DNA of 64,000 bases, taken from assembly GCF_021412625.1 (NCBI RefSeq), contig NZ_JAKCFI010000016.1, positions 1 to 64,000 of the forward strand, in the 5' to 3' direction. This DNA is from Myxococcus stipitatus. Its GTDB lineage: Bacteria > Myxococcota > Myxococcia > Myxococcales > Myxococcaceae. Under the pieces are notes generated by a model, which saw only the letters and a list, made by a program, of their open reading frames with translations, was not told the origin of the DNA and ran no database searches. A program made the position numbers and the translations under genes. Each line of letters starts with the position of its first letter. Position 1 is the first letter of the stretch. Positions 1 to 12,216 of the stretch are shown one piece after another.

Positions 1-2
1 AG

Positions 3-104
3 CTCCTGGCCGCCGTCTACTCCGTCGCCAAGCGCCGGCAGCCCTTCACTCCACTGCTGCCTGCGGCCCCCTCACCGAACCCCTCCCCATGCGCAAACGC
101 TTGA
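3..104 (+). CDS. Possible 3' end of a gene cut by the window edge
   Basis: An open frame enters from the left edge and stops at TGA 102-104. The visible tail is about 33 residues and starts LLAAVYSVAKRRQPFTPLLP. That shape resembles the C-terminus of Gfo/Idh/MocA-type oxidoreductases, but so short a tail proves nothing. It converges on the RidA gene. It could also be non-coding. Confidence 0.35.
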   Translation, partial: LLAAVYSVAKRRQPFTPLLPAAPSPNPSPCANA

Positions 105-121
105 CTGAGACTCACGGCATC

Positions 122-529
122 TCAGTCCGGCTTCGCCGCCCCCTCCGCGACGATGGCGTCCGCCTCGATCTCCACCAGGAGTTCCGGGGAGATGAGCCGG
201 CTCACCTCCACCATGGAGGTCGCCGGCCGGATGTCGGCGAAGAACTCGCCGTGCGCCCGGCCGACCTCCTCCCACCGGGAGATGTCCGTGACGTACATGC
301 GGGTGCGCACCACGTCCTTCAGTCCCGCGCCCACCGCCTTCAGGGCGGACTCGATGTTGCGCAGCACCTGGACCGCCTGCAGGTAGGCGTCCGTGCCACC
401 GACGATGCGGCCGGAGGCATCCGTGGCGGTGGTCCCGGACACGGAGACGAAGGGCCCCACCCGGACGGCGCGGGAGTAGCCCACGCGGGGCTCCCAGGGG
501 GTTCCAGTGGCATAGAGGGTCCGCTGCAT
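122..529 (-). CDS. RidA family protein (reactive enamine/imine deaminase)
   Basis: 135 aa, the usual RidA/YjgF length. Family members hydrolyse reactive enamine/imine intermediates released by PLP enzymes in the cytoplasm. The C-terminal family signature is visible: [12 protein letters not shown] (the conserved Arg) followed by [12 protein letters not shown], with the RTRMYVTDI strand before it. The start chosen is the ATG giving MQRTLYATG; a longer in-frame ATG at 592 only adds a Pro-rich stretch unlike the family. It is divergent from prfC with 116 nt between them. Substrate specificity cannot be read from the sequence, and atypical RidA subgroups lack deaminase activity. Confidence 0.88.
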   Translation of the reverse strand: MQRTLYATGTPWEPRVGYSRAVRVGPFVSVSGTTATDASGRIVGGTDAYLQAVQVLRNIESALKAVGAGLKDVVRTRMYVTDISRWEEVGRAHGEFFADIRPATSMVEVSRLISPELLVEIEADAIVAEGAAKPD

Positions 530-645
530 GGCGTTCTCCGGGGGGACGGCGGGTGGGCGGCAGCCTCCCACGGCCCCCGTCCCGAGGGCCAAGGGCTGCT
601 TGTGGGCTGCAAGGAAACACGGCCCGTGGTAGTTGGCCCCGGGTC

Positions 646-2268
646 ATGACGAACGAGCTCGACAGGGAGGTCGCCCGGCGGCGCACCTTCGCGATCATCT
701 CCCACCCCGACGCGGGAAAGACCACGCTCACGGAGAAGCTGCTGCTCTACGGCGGCGCCATCCACCTGGCCGGCAGCGTGAAGGCCAAGCGGGCGCGGCG
801 CCACGCCACCAGCGACTGGATGGAGCTGGAGAAGGAGCGCGGCATCTCCGTCACGTCGTCCGTGCTCCAGTTCATCTACCGGGACCACGCCGTCAACCTG
901 CTGGACACCCCGGGCCACCAGGACTTCTCCGAGGACACCTACCGCACGCTCGCCGCCGCCGACGCGGCGGTGATGCTCATCGACGCGGCCAAGGGCGTCG
1001 AGCCGCAGACCAAGAAGCTCTTCAAGGTCTGCCGCATGCGCGGCATCCCCATCTTCACCTTCGTCAACAAGCTGGACCGCTACGGCCGCGAGCCGCTGGA
1101 GCTGATGAACGAGCTGGAGCAGGTGCTCGGCATCCGCTCCTACCCCATGAACTGGCCCATCGGCATGGGGCCGGAGTTCCGCGGCGTCTACGACCGGCAG
1201 AAGCGCGTGGTCCACGTCTTCTCCGCCGAGGGCTCCCACGGCGAGTCGGAGGTCGCCGAGCGCTCGGTGTCCATCGACTCGGACGAAATCAAGACGGTGC
1301 TCACCGACGCGGAGCTGGCCAAGCTGCACGAGGACATCGAGCTGCTCGACATCGGCGGGGACGAGTTCACCCGCGAGAAGAGCGACACCGGGCAGCTGAC
1401 GCCCATGTTCTTCGGCAGCGCCATGACGAACTTCGGCGTGCGCCCGTTCCTCGACGCGTTCCTGGACCTGGCCCCCGCGCCCACCCCGCGTCAGACGACC
1501 AAGGGCCCGCGCGAGCCCACCCACCCGAGGTTCGCGGGCTTCGTCTTCAAGATCCAGGCGAACATGGACCCCGCGCACCGCGACCGCATCGCCTTCATGC
1601 GCGTGGTGAGCGGCCGCTACGTCAAGGGCATGAACGCGTTCCACTCGCGCCTGGGCAAGGAAGTGCGCCTGGCCAAGCCCAGCCAGTTCATGGCCGCCGA
1701 GCGCACCGCCATCGAGGACGCGTGGCCGGGGGACGTCATCGGCCTGTTCGACCCGGGGCAGTACCGCATCGGCGACACGCTGGCGGAGGGTCAGGACGTG
1801 GAGTTCGAGGGCGTGCCGCGCTTCAGCCCGGAGCACTTCGCCGTGGTGCGCTCCAAGGACCCGCTGCGCCGCAAGCAGATGGAGAAGGGCCTGGAGCAGC
1901 TGTCGGAAGAGGGCACGGTGCAGATCTTCCAGCAGCTGGCCATGGGCATGAAGGACCCCATCGTGGGCGTGGTCGGCGCGCTCCAGTTCGAGGTCCTCCA
2001 GTACCGGCTGGAGCACGAGTACGGGGCGAAGATCGCCCTGGACCGGCTGCCCTTCAGCCACGCGCGCTGGGTGGTGGGGCCCAACTTCGACCCCAAGTCC
2101 TTCGACTGGGAGGGCAACCGCCAGACGGTGCAGGACCGCGACGGGCTGCCCCTGGTCCTCTTCCGCGACGACTGGGCGCTCCAGCACGCCGAGGACAAGC
2201 ACCCGGAGCTGAAGTTCCTCAACGAGGCCCCGCAGCTGCGCAAGCTCGCGGAGGCCGCCGCGGGCTGA
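646..2268 (+). CDS. prfC: Peptide chain release factor 3 (RF3)
   Basis: 540 aa, close to the usual RF3 length (~529). This GTPase recycles RF1/RF2 from the ribosome after termination. The G domain is N-terminal: P-loop SHPDAGKTT at residues 19-27, the switch region with ERGISVTSS, DTPGH at 87-91 and NKLD at 141-144. EF-Tu-like domain II and the RF3 C-terminal domain follow. The ATG at 646 places the P-loop where RF3 proteins have it; the open frame upstream encodes unrelated Arg/Pro-rich sequence. No strong Shine-Dalgarno precedes it. RF3, not EF-G, because of the short length and the SDWMELEKERGISV segment. It stops 25 nt before the convergent gene. Confidence 0.95.
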   Translation: MTNELDREVARRRTFAIISHPDAGKTTLTEKLLLYGGAIHLAGSVKAKRARRHATSDWMELEKERGISVTSSVLQFIYRDHAVNLLDTPGHQDFSEDTYRTLAAADAAVMLIDAAKGVEPQTKKLFKVCRMRGIPIFTFVNKLDRYGREPLELMNELEQVLGIRSYPMNWPIGMGPEFRGVYDRQKRVVHVFSAEGSHGESEVAERSVSIDSDEIKTVLTDAELAKLHEDIELLDIGGDEFTREKSDTGQLTPMFFGSAMTNFGVRPFLDAFLDLAPAPTPRQTTKGPREPTHPRFAGFVFKIQANMDPAHRDRIAFMRVVSGRYVKGMNAFHSRLGKEVRLAKPSQFMAAERTAIEDAWPGDVIGLFDPGQYRIGDTLAEGQDVEFEGVPRFSPEHFAVVRSKDPLRRKQMEKGLEQLSEEGTVQIFQQLAMGMKDPIVGVVGALQFEVLQYRLEHEYGAKIALDRLPFSHARWVVGPNFDPKSFDWEGNRQTVQDRDGLPLVLFRDDWALQHAEDKHPELKFLNEAPQLRKLAEAAAG

Positions 2269-2293
2269 GCCGCGCCGGACGGGGCGGCGGGCG

Positions 2294-2836
2294 CTACTTG
2301 AAGACGTCCACCGTCCCACCCCGGTGCTCGGAGTTGCGCAGGACCAGGCCCTCCTTGTAGAGGCGCGCCGCCTTGGGGCCCACGAAGAAGTCCTTCGGCT
2401 GGCCCCGGCGGAAGGTCTTCTTCACGTACTCCTCGATTTCGAGGAACAGGCGCCGGAAGCGGTCGGGCGCCGCGTTCTTGCGGCCCGTCTGCGCGGTGAT
2501 GTCCAGCTCCGCCCACAGCTGGCCGCTGACCAGCTCGCCCTCTTCGTTGGTGCGGCAGCGCTCCATGAAGATGACGGGCGAGCGCACCTCGTCCACGCGC
2601 CAGGAGCCCTTGTCCGGGCCGCGCTTCATCTTGTCGACGATGGCGGGGCCAATCTCGCTGGCGACCAGGTACATCTCCTCCGCGGGCAGCCGGTCGATGT
2701 TGTCCGGGTTGGCGCGGAAGGTCTCCCAGTCCTCGGGCACGCGCCGGGGGTACACCTCCAGCACGAAGCGCTCCAGGAAGCGGAAGAAGGCGACCTCGTC
2801 GTCGGGGGTCATGAAGAACTGGATGACATTGGCCAT
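2294..2836 (-). CDS. Conserved hypothetical protein
   Basis: 180 aa, family not recognised. It begins MANVIQFFMTPDDE, has no signal peptide or membrane segment, and is rich in acidic and aromatic residues (for example EVAFFRFLERFVLEVYP). The C-terminal half has KNAAPDRFRRLFLEIEEYV and DFFVGPKAARLYKEGL, which suggests a compact cytosolic alpha/beta fold. The ATG at 2836 has a GAGGG stretch a few bases upstream. The open frame runs on for hundreds of codons beyond this start, antisense to the M32 carboxypeptidase gene, but that part is a shadow. Divergent from the peptidase gene with 57 nt between them. Confidence 0.75.
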   Translation of the reverse strand: MANVIQFFMTPDDEVAFFRFLERFVLEVYPRRVPEDWETFRANPDNIDRLPAEEMYLVASEIGPAIVDKMKRGPDKGSWRVDEVRSPVIFMERCRTNEEGELVSGQLWAELDITAQTGRKNAAPDRFRRLFLEIEEYVKKTFRRGQPKDFFVGPKAARLYKEGLVLRNSEHRGGTVDVFK

Positions 2837-2893
2837 TGCCCGGCCCTCATACCCTTGTGCCTCCCGCCGTGAAAGCCCGGGGTGAGGCGGGTT

Positions 2894-4405
2894 ATGAAGT
2901 CGGGCATGGATACCTGGCTGCTGTCCCGGATGCAGGAGCTGAAGGACCTCCAAGGACTCATCGGACTCGCCACGTGGGACCAGGAGACGTACCTGCCCGC
3001 GAAGGCGGCCCCCGCCCGCGCCCACCAGCTGGCGACGCTCCAGGGCCTCCACCACGAGCGGCTGGTGGACCCGCGCCTGGGGGAGGCGCTCGCCCGCGCC
3101 CTGTCCGACGGGGCGGGCCTGTCCGACGACGCGCGGACCATGGCGGCCCTCCTCCACCGCGAGCGGGAGCGGGAGGTGCGCGTGCCCGCCGCGCTGGTGA
3201 AGGCCCTGGCCGAGGCCCAGAGCCACGCGCTCCACGCCTGGCGCGAGGCGCGCAAGGAGCGCCGCTTCGCCCGCTTCCAGCCCGCGCTCCAGCGCCTGCT
3301 GGGCCTGCGCCGCGAGCAGGCGGACGCGTACGGCCACGACGGCGAGCGCTACGACGCGCTCCTGGAGGGCTACGAGCCCGGCATGCGCGTCTCGCGCCTC
3401 ACCCCCGTGCTGACGGCGCTGCGCGAGCAGCTCATCCCCATGGTGGGCCGGCTCACCGCGAGCGCCCCGAGGGCGCCGGACCTGTTCGACGGCCGGCGCT
3501 ACGATAAGGACGCCCAGTGGCGCTTCACGCTGCGGCTGCTGGCGGACATGGGCTTCGACCTGGAGGCGGGGCGGCAGGACCTGAGCATCCACCCCTTCAC
3601 CGGGGGCACCCACCCGCTGGACGTGCGGCTCACCACGCACGTGGACGAGACCCAGCCGCTGTCGGCCCTCTTCAGCACCATCCACGAGGCGGGGCACGGG
3701 CTCTACGAGCAGGGGTTCGCGCCGGAGCTGTACCGCACGCCGCTGGCCGCCGTGCCCTCCATGGGGCTGCACGAGTCCCAGTCGCGCCTGTGGGAGAACA
3801 TCATCGGCCGCGGCCGGCCGTTCTGGGAGCACTACTTCCCCATCCTCCGGGACGACTACTTCCCCCAGGCCCTGGCCGGCGTGTCGCTCGAGGACTTCCT
3901 CGCCGCCGTCAACCAGGTGCGCCCGTCGCTCATCCGCATCGAGTCGGACGAGGTGACGTACAACCTCCACATCGCCGTGCGCTACGAGCTGGAGCTGCTC
4001 CTCGTCCGCGACGCGCTGCCGCTCGGGGAGCTGCCCGCCGCGTGGAACGAGCGCATGGCGCGCTACCTCGGCGTCACCCCGCCGGACGACGCCCAGGGCG
4101 TGCTCCAGGACATCCACTGGGCCTGGGGCGAGCTGGGCTACTTCCCCACGTACTCGCTCGGCAACCTCTACTCGGCCTCCCTGCACCGCGCCGCCGCGCG
4201 CGACCTGCCGGACCTGGACGGGCACCTGCGCCGGGGCGAGCTGCGCCCCCTGCGCGACTGGCTGCGCGAACACGTCCACCAGCACGGCTTCCGGCTCCCC
4301 GCCGAGGAGCGCGTGCGGCGCGTGACGGGGCAGGGCCTCACCGACACGGACTTCCTGTCGTATCTGCGTAACAAGTACGGCGCGCTCCACGGCATCGCGC
4401 CCTGA
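2894..4405 (+). CDS. Carboxypeptidase M32 (Taq-type metallocarboxypeptidase)
   Basis: 503 aa, normal for M32. These are cytosolic zinc carboxypeptidases that release C-terminal residues from peptides. The zinc motif HEAGH ([14 protein letters not shown]) lies near residue 264, followed by the family block [16 protein letters not shown]; the N-terminus [17 protein letters not shown] is also typical. ATG 2894 (MKSGMDT) has GGTGAGG about 6 nt upstream; ATG 2906 and GTG 2882 are in-frame alternatives. The C-terminal [12 protein letters not shown] matches the conserved end of the family. No signal peptide, so intracellular peptide turnover is likely. Confidence 0.92.
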   Translation: MKSGMDTWLLSRMQELKDLQGLIGLATWDQETYLPAKAAPARAHQLATLQGLHHERLVDPRLGEALARALSDGAGLSDDARTMAALLHREREREVRVPAALVKALAEAQSHALHAWREARKERRFARFQPALQRLLGLRREQADAYGHDGERYDALLEGYEPGMRVSRLTPVLTALREQLIPMVGRLTASAPRAPDLFDGRRYDKDAQWRFTLRLLADMGFDLEAGRQDLSIHPFTGGTHPLDVRLTTHVDETQPLSALFSTIHEAGHGLYEQGFAPELYRTPLAAVPSMGLHESQSRLWENIIGRGRPFWEHYFPILRDDYFPQALAGVSLEDFLAAVNQVRPSLIRIESDEVTYNLHIAVRYELELLLVRDALPLGELPAAWNERMARYLGVTPPDDAQGVLQDIHWAWGELGYFPTYSLGNLYSASLHRAAARDLPDLDGHLRRGELRPLRDWLREHVHQHGFRLPAEERVRRVTGQGLTDTDFLSYLRNKYGALHGIAP

Positions 4406-4428
4406 GGGGCGCTGGGCGGGCGCTCCCG

Positions 4429-4785
4429 TCAGAAGGAGAACAGCAGGGGACGGCAGGCGCGGGCCAGCCGCAGCGCGTCCCTGGCGAGCGCGTGGGAGCC
4501 GGGGTCCTCGGCGTCCAGCCACGCGGCGCGCGCCACCTGGTTGCTCAGCTCGAAGCAGAGGCTGGCCGTCCGCCGCGCCAGCCGGCTCTCCTTGCGCAGC
4601 GCGCGCACGTTGAGCTCGCACAGCTCCGCGCACTGGCGCAGCGTGCGCACCGCCTCGCTGCTGAGCGTCTGACCCCGGGCCACCAGCCGCGCCATGCCCT
4701 CCTCGCACGCGGCCTGGCATTGGAGGCTCGCGTCGATGCAACGGGTCAGGTCACCTCTGGCACCACCCAGCCTGGTTCCCGTCAT
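4429..4785 (-). CDS. Small Cys-rich helical protein, DUF326/four-helix-bundle copper-binding-like
   Basis: 118 aa with regularly placed cysteines on predicted helices: CIDASLQCQAACEEG, then CAELCELNVRAL, then single Cys residues in SLCFEL and RACRPL. This spacing resembles DUF326/Csp-type four-helix bundles that bind copper(I), though it has fewer Cys than the archetypal copper-storage proteins. The start at 4785 has AGGAGG 9 nt upstream; an ATG at 4791 would leave only 3 nt. No signal peptide, so cytosolic if copper-binding. Metal binding is inferred from the pattern only. Confidence 0.7.
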   Translation of the reverse strand: MTGTRLGGARGDLTRCIDASLQCQAACEEGMARLVARGQTLSSEAVRTLRQCAELCELNVRALRKESRLARRTASLCFELSNQVARAAWLDAEDPGSHALARDALRLARACRPLLFSF

Positions 4786-4880
4786 GGCCATCCACCTCCT
4801 GGGGGACGATAAGGGTATGCCCACCACGGTTGGCAGCAACTGGAAGTGAGAGTCCGAGACGCGCTTGTTAAACGGTGACC

Positions 4881-5522
4881 ATGCCCAGACTCACCCTCAT
4901 CCCCCCAGAGGTCGACGCGTACGCGCTCGCGCACACCACGCCACCGGAGCCGCTTCTCGCGGAACTCCAGGAGTTCACCTATGCCACCCTGCCGTCGGCG
5001 GGGATGCAGGTGGGCGTCACTGCGGGCACCTTCCTGCGGATGCTCGTCGCCCTGACGGGGGCGCGGCGCGTGCTGGAGATAGGAACCTTCACGGGTTACT
5101 CGGCGCTGATGATGGCCGGGGCGCTCCCGGACGACGGCGAGCTCATCACCTGCGACATCAACCCTCGTCACGCGGAGGTGGCGCAGCGGTTCTTCGACCG
5201 GAGTCCGCATGGCCGGAAAATCCAGCTCCGGCTCGGGGCTGCCCTGGAAACCCTGGAGACGCTGCGGGGGCCGTTCGACCTGGTGTTCATCGACGCGGAC
5301 AAGGGTGGGTATGGGGCGTACTGGGACGCGGTGGTGCCGAAGGTGCGGCCCGGGGGGCTGGTGGTGGCGGACAACGTGCTGTGGTCCGGGCGGGTGCTGA
5401 GCCCGGAGGCGCCGGACGACCACGCGGTGGTGGCCTTCAACGCGAAGGCGGCGGCGGACCCGCGCGTGGAGCAGGTGCTGCTGACGGTGCGGGACGGGAT
5501 GCTGCTGGCGCGCAAGCGCTGA
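4881..5522 (+). CDS. Class I SAM-dependent O-methyltransferase (caffeoyl-CoA OMT-like)
   Basis: 213 aa, typical of the CCoAOMT-like family of metal-dependent catechol-type O-methyltransferases. SAM motif I reads VLEIGTFTGYSALMMA; the acidic motif is ITCDIN; the metal/substrate segment is FDLVFIDADKGGY, followed by GGLVVADNVLWSG. ATG 4881 gives MPRLTLIP; a GTG six bases upstream is the alternative. Substrate unknown. It stands alone between divergent and convergent neighbours, so context gives no pathway. Confidence 0.9.
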   Translation: MPRLTLIPPEVDAYALAHTTPPEPLLAELQEFTYATLPSAGMQVGVTAGTFLRMLVALTGARRVLEIGTFTGYSALMMAGALPDDGELITCDINPRHAEVAQRFFDRSPHGRKIQLRLGAALETLETLRGPFDLVFIDADKGGYGAYWDAVVPKVRPGGLVVADNVLWSGRVLSPEAPDDHAVVAFNAKAAADPRVEQVLLTVRDGMLLARKR

Positions 5523-5535
5523 GGGCCTGGGGCCG

Positions 5536-8274
<2,739 letters not shown>

Positions 8275-8402
8275 CGCGAAGCCCTCCCTCCGACCGCCGG
8301 GGCGTGACCCGTGCCGTGGGCCATTCCACCACCGACGTGCCGTGCGCGATAGCGTCTCGCGGCGGGGTCCGCCCTGACGCACCACCCGGGCGCGGCCGCG
8401 CT

Positions 8403-9572
8403 TCAGCCCTGGGCGGCGGGGTAGGGCGCGAGCAGCTCCACGAGCGCGGCGCCGTACAGCTTCAGCCGCTTGTCGCCGAAGTAGGGCAGCCGGGCGAGCT
8501 CGTCGAGGCTTTGGGGCGGGTGGGCGATGAGCGCGTCCATCAGCGGGTTGGTGAGCACCACGCTGGGCGTCACCTTGCGCTCGGTGGCCTTCTCCACGCG
8601 GAACGCCTTGAGCAGCTCCTCGCGCTTGCGGCGGTTGGCGTCCTTGGGACCCTTGGCCTCGCGCTCCGGCGCCAGCTCGCCCCGGAGGGACTTGTCCTGC
8701 TGCTCGCGGACGATGGCGAGCACCTCGTCGCCGTGGGCGCGGACGAACGCGCCGCGCACGCCCGCCGCGCGCGCCAGGTCCCGGGGGGTGGAAGGCACGC
8801 GCGTGGCGATGTCCGCCAGCGCCATGTTGGAGAGCATGCGCCCCATGGGGACGTTCTCCTTCTCCGCCCACTCCAGCCGCTTGCGGTGCAGCGCGTGGGC
8901 GATGGCGTGGGCCAGCGTCAGCTGCGCGGCGGACAGCCCGGAGCGCGGCAGCTTCGGCTTGTAGTCCGCCCCCACGTCGGGGCGCGCCACGGCCTCGTCG
9001 CACAGCCGCTCGCAGTCGAGCAGCACCTCCTCGAAGATGCCGGCCTCCTCGCAGGCCGCGCGCACCTGGCGGCCCAGCTCGCACAGGTAGCGCACGTCGT
9101 TGGCGATGTACTCGTGCATGCCCGGGGGCAGCGGACGCAGCGAGAAGTCGGATTGCTGGTGTTCCTTCGGCAGCTCCACGCCCAGTCGCTCGCGGGCGAT
9201 GTCCGCCAGGCCCACCTTGGGCCAGCCCAGCAGGGTGGCCGCGCGGTGCGTGTCGAACAGACCCCGCACCCGCACGCCCGCCTCCGCCAGGAACTGGAGG
9301 TCGCCCTGGGCGGCGTGGAAGAACTTGGTGCGCCCCGGGTCGCCCAGCAGCGGGGCGAGCAGCCGCGCCTCCACGCCGGGCTGGAGCGTGTCGAACAGGA
9401 AGACGTCGTGGTCGGTGCCGACCTGGACGAAGCACAGGCGGGCGCGGAAGGCGTGCATGGAGTCGGCCTCCAGGTCCACGGCCAGCTCGCTCGTGGCCTC
9501 CAGCTTCTGGATGGCGCCCTGGGCTCCAGCGGCATCCACCACGTCCACATCACCCTGCGGGTAGGTTGGCAT
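8403..9572 (-). CDS. rnd: Ribonuclease D
   Basis: 389 aa. RNase D is a 3'-5' exoribonuclease that trims tRNA precursors. DEDDy motifs are visible: AVDLEADSMH (Exo I), the HAAQGDLQFL block (Exo II) and NDVRYL with Tyr (Exo III). HRDC-type helical domains follow, for example AALVELL and the terminal SLDELARLPYFGDKRLKLYG. The HRDC region includes a charged Lys/Arg/Glu-rich insert (DANRRKREELLKAFR). Divergent from ttcA, with 65 nt between starts, so both tRNA-related genes may share a promoter region. Confidence 0.9.
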   Translation of the reverse strand: MPTYPQGDVDVVDAAGAQGAIQKLEATSELAVDLEADSMHAFRARLCFVQVGTDHDVFLFDTLQPGVEARLLAPLLGDPGRTKFFHAAQGDLQFLAEAGVRVRGLFDTHRAATLLGWPKVGLADIARERLGVELPKEHQQSDFSLRPLPPGMHEYIANDVRYLCELGRQVRAACEEAGIFEEVLLDCERLCDEAVARPDVGADYKPKLPRSGLSAAQLTLAHAIAHALHRKRLEWAEKENVPMGRMLSNMALADIATRVPSTPRDLARAAGVRGAFVRAHGDEVLAIVREQQDKSLRGELAPEREAKGPKDANRRKREELLKAFRVEKATERKVTPSVVLTNPLMDALIAHPPQSLDELARLPYFGDKRLKLYGAALVELLAPYPAAQG

Positions 9573-9637
9573 CGCGCTGGGCAGGCTAGCGGACCGGACC
9601 GCCTGAATGACGTGTTTTTTCCCGGGCCGCCGCTAGG

Positions 9638-10495
9638 ATGGCCACGCCGATGAACGACGTCCAGCGCCTGGAAAAGACTCTGCTCGGCCACATGGGCCGG
9701 GCCATCGCGGACCACCGCCTCATCGAGGACGGGGACCGCATCATGGTGGGTGTGTCCGGAGGCAAGGACTCCTACACCATGCTCTACCTGCTCCGGGAGC
9801 TTCAGCGTCGCGCGCCGGTGAAGTTCGACTTGCTCGCGGTGAACCTGGACCAGGGGCATCCGGGGTTCCCCGGACACATCCTGGAGGAGTACTTCCAGAA
9901 GGAGGGGTACGCCTACAAGATGCTGAAGGAGGATACCTACAGCATCGTCCTGGAGAAGACGCCTCCGGGGAAGACCCAGTGCGCGGTGTGCTCGCGCATG
10001 CGGCGGGGCATCCTCTACACGTCGGCGGTGGACATGGGGTGCACGAAGATCGCCCTGGGCCACCACCGCGACGACCTCATCCACACGCTGCTGCTCAACC
10101 TGTTCTTCGCCGGCTCCATCAAGGCGATGCCGCCGCTGCTCAAGAGCGACGACGGGCGCAACGTGGTCATCCGGCCGTTGTGCTACGCGCCGGAGAAGGA
10201 CATCGCGAGGTTCGCGGAGCTGAAGGGGTTCCCCATCATCCCCTGCGATTTGTGCGGCTCGCAGGAGAACCTCCAGCGCAAGCGGATGCAGAAGCTGGTG
10301 GAGGATTTGGGCAAGGAGATTCCCAACGTCCGCCAGAGCCTCCTGAACGCGATGGCCAACGTGCGGCCGTCGCATCTGCTGGACCGCTCGCTCAATCCGG
10401 ATCCGCTCAACGCGGTGGACGAGGCGGCGGCGGCGAAGATCGAAACGCAGGACACGCAAGGGGGAGCCAGTCCATGGCTCGAGAGCAGGCAGTGA
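9638..10495 (+). CDS. ttcA: tRNA 2-thiocytidine synthetase TtcA
   Basis: 285 aa. TtcA uses ATP and an iron-sulfur cluster to thiolate C32 of tRNA. The PP-loop SGGKDS is at residues 40-45; the cluster/catalytic cysteines are CAVC and the later CDLC, and GHHRDDL is the typical internal motif. ATG 9638 (MATPMNDV) and ATG 9650 (MNDVQRL) are both possible; most relatives begin near the second. Its last 22 nt overlap the start of the TerB-like gene, so the two are probably co-translated. Confidence 0.93.
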   Translation: MATPMNDVQRLEKTLLGHMGRAIADHRLIEDGDRIMVGVSGGKDSYTMLYLLRELQRRAPVKFDLLAVNLDQGHPGFPGHILEEYFQKEGYAYKMLKEDTYSIVLEKTPPGKTQCAVCSRMRRGILYTSAVDMGCTKIALGHHRDDLIHTLLLNLFFAGSIKAMPPLLKSDDGRNVVIRPLCYAPEKDIARFAELKGFPIIPCDLCGSQENLQRKRMQKLVEDLGKEIPNVRQSLLNAMANVRPSHLLDRSLNPDPLNAVDEAAAAKIETQDTQGGASPWLESRQ

Positions 10496-11298
10496 GCGCG
10501 CGCAAGGAGCGCAACGCCGCGTTGGTGGAGGTGATGCTGCTGGCGGCGATGGCCGACGGCCGTGTCTCGCAGCGGGAGATGACCACGCTCATCAGCCGGG
10601 TGCTGGAGCGCCCGGAGTTCGAGGGGACCCGTCCGGAGGAGCTCAACGCGCTGGTGGAGTCCAGCGCCGCGCGGCTGTCGGAGGCGCGCAACCTGGAGGA
10701 CGTGCTGGCGTCGCTGCGGCGGCGGCTGCCGGACCACAAGAACCGGATGCTGGCGTTCGGGCTGGCGGCGGCGGTGGCGCTGGCGGACCAGCGGGCCACG
10801 CGCACGGAGCTGGGGCTGCTCAAGACGTTCCAGGCGGCGCTGGGCATCTCCGAGGACGAGGTGGCGCAAATCATCGACGTCATCGAGAACGGCGGCAGCC
10901 TGGCGGAGGCGTTGGGCGAGCCGCTGGAGCGGCTGTACGCGGAGGTCATGGTGCTGGTGAGCGCGGCGGATGGCCGGCTCAAGGAGGCGGAGGCCCGGGC
11001 GCTGGTGGAGAGCTTCGCGGCGGACCCCCTCTTCGAGAACGTCAGCCCGGAGCGGGCCCAGAGCTTCGTCAGCGAGGCGGTGGTGGCCCTGTCCGCGGAG
11101 GGGCTGCCCCAGCGGCTCCAGGTGCTGGCGCACGGCCTGACGACGCACCCCCAGCGGGTGAAGGCCTTCCGGCTGGCCACGAAGATCGCCCACGCCGGGG
11201 GGGAGCCCAGCTCGGCGGAGCAGCGCATCCTCGACATGCTCCAGGCGACCTTCGGTCTGGCCGACGATGAAGTGGCGCGCCTGGGCAGGGAGGGGTAG
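10474..11298 (+). CDS. TerB-like protein with two TerB-type repeats
   Basis: 274 aa, soluble and helical. Two related halves are visible: [22 protein letters not shown] near residue 20 and [22 protein letters not shown] near residue 155, each followed by a four- to five-helix stretch ending in a second acidic segment ([12 protein letters not shown] and [12 protein letters not shown]). This ADGR..E pattern is that of the tellurite-resistance TerB fold, so the protein looks like an internal duplication. ATG 10474 has GGGGGAG about 8 nt upstream and overlaps the ttcA end by 22 nt. Function unknown; there are no other Ter genes nearby, so tellurite resistance should not be assumed. Confidence 0.8.
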   Translation: MAREQAVSARKERNAALVEVMLLAAMADGRVSQREMTTLISRVLERPEFEGTRPEELNALVESSAARLSEARNLEDVLASLRRRLPDHKNRMLAFGLAAAVALADQRATRTELGLLKTFQAALGISEDEVAQIIDVIENGGSLAEALGEPLERLYAEVMVLVSAADGRLKEAEARALVESFAADPLFENVSPERAQSFVSEAVVALSAEGLPQRLQVLAHGLTTHPQRVKAFRLATKIAHAGGEPSSAEQRILDMLQATFGLADDEVARLGREG

Positions 11299-11310
11299 TT
11301 AGGGGCCTGC

Positions 11311-12135
11311 ATGACCCTGGAAAGCCCCCACGCGCCGAGACACTCCTTCCGCTTCGGTCTTCCTCCGTCCCTCGGCAGTGAGACCGCGCGGGAGCGCGCG
11401 GACCGGCTGGCCTCCTTCCTCCAGCGGGCGCTGGGCAAGCTGGTGGAGGTGAACGTCGCCACCAGCTACGAGACGCTCGCCAAGGACCTGCTCTCCGGCC
11501 GCGCCGACGCGGCCTGGGCGCCGCCCTTCGTGTGCGCTCGCATGGAGGCCATGGGCGTGCGGGTGGTGGTGCGCGGGGTGCGCCGGGGCATGTCGTCCTA
11601 CCGCTCCGCGCTGGTGTGCCGCGCGGGGGCGGGGTTGTCCGTCGACCGGCTCAAGGGCACCACGGCCGTGTGGGTGGACCGGGATTCGGTGGCGGGCTAC
11701 CTGCTGCCCACGGCCTACCTGAAGGCGCAGGGGCTGGAGCCGACGCGGGCCTTCTTCGCGCAGCACTTCACGGGCTCCTACCGGGGCGCGCTGGAGGCGG
11801 TGCTGGAGGGCAAGGCGGACGTGACGAGCGTGTTCTGCCCGCCGTCCTCCACGGGGCTGACGTACGCCACGGGCGTGGACGACGTGCTCGGTGCGGGCTC
11901 GGGCCGGCGGTTCGACCTCATCGCCTACACGGACGAGGCGCCCAACGACGGCGTGCCGGTGGCCATGGGGCTGCCGCCGCAGCTGGTGACGTCGCTGGAG
12001 ACGACGCTGCTGGGGCTCCAGGCCACGCCCGAGGGCACGTCGCTGCTCAAGGACATCTTCAACGCGGAGCGCTTCGAACCGGCGCCGCGCATGGGCTACC
12101 GCGCGCTGTACCGCGTGGCGCTCGCGAGCCTGTAG
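11311..12135 (+). CDS. PhnD/SsuA-type substrate-binding-fold protein without signal peptide
   Basis: 274 aa. The fold is that of phosphonate/phosphite-binding periplasmic proteins (PhnD-like): NVATSYETLAKDLLSGRADAAW, later VDRDSVAGYLLPTAYLK and the FTGSYRGALEAVLEGKADV block. The first residues are polar with no hydrophobic core or lipobox, and AGGGG sits 6 nt before the ATG, so the N-terminus looks genuine. No ABC permease or ATPase is adjacent. It follows the TerB-like gene by 12 nt, so it is probably the third gene of the ttcA operon. A cytosolic ligand sensor is more likely than a transporter component (inference). Confidence 0.8.
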   Translation: MTLESPHAPRHSFRFGLPPSLGSETARERADRLASFLQRALGKLVEVNVATSYETLAKDLLSGRADAAWAPPFVCARMEAMGVRVVVRGVRRGMSSYRSALVCRAGAGLSVDRLKGTTAVWVDRDSVAGYLLPTAYLKAQGLEPTRAFFAQHFTGSYRGALEAVLEGKADVTSVFCPPSSTGLTYATGVDDVLGAGSGRRFDLIAYTDEAPNDGVPVAMGLPPQLVTSLETTLLGLQATPEGTSLLKDIFNAERFEPAPRMGYRALYRVALASL

Positions 12136-12216
12136 GCCAGGGGCCCTGGCGCCCGTGCGTGCTTGTCGCGGCGCGGCGGGCGATTTCGCGTGGACGCTCC
12201 TTCCGCGCGGTGCACG

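Noticed and set aside
340-2319. Long minus-strand frame of 659 codons antisense to prfC, and similar long frames across the window (for example 2294-4741 minus, 5650-8307 plus, 16399-19143 plus, 31088-33835 plus)
   Set aside because: They lie antisense or out of frame to clear genes, are made of Arg/Gly/Ala/Pro/His runs and show no domain or start signal; in GC-rich DNA such shadows are expected.
10474-11298. Tellurite-resistance operon
   Set aside because: Only a TerB-type fold is present; no TerC, TerD or TerE genes are near.
11311-12135. Phosphonate ABC transporter substrate-binding subunit
   Set aside because: No signal peptide and no permease or ATPase genes next to it.
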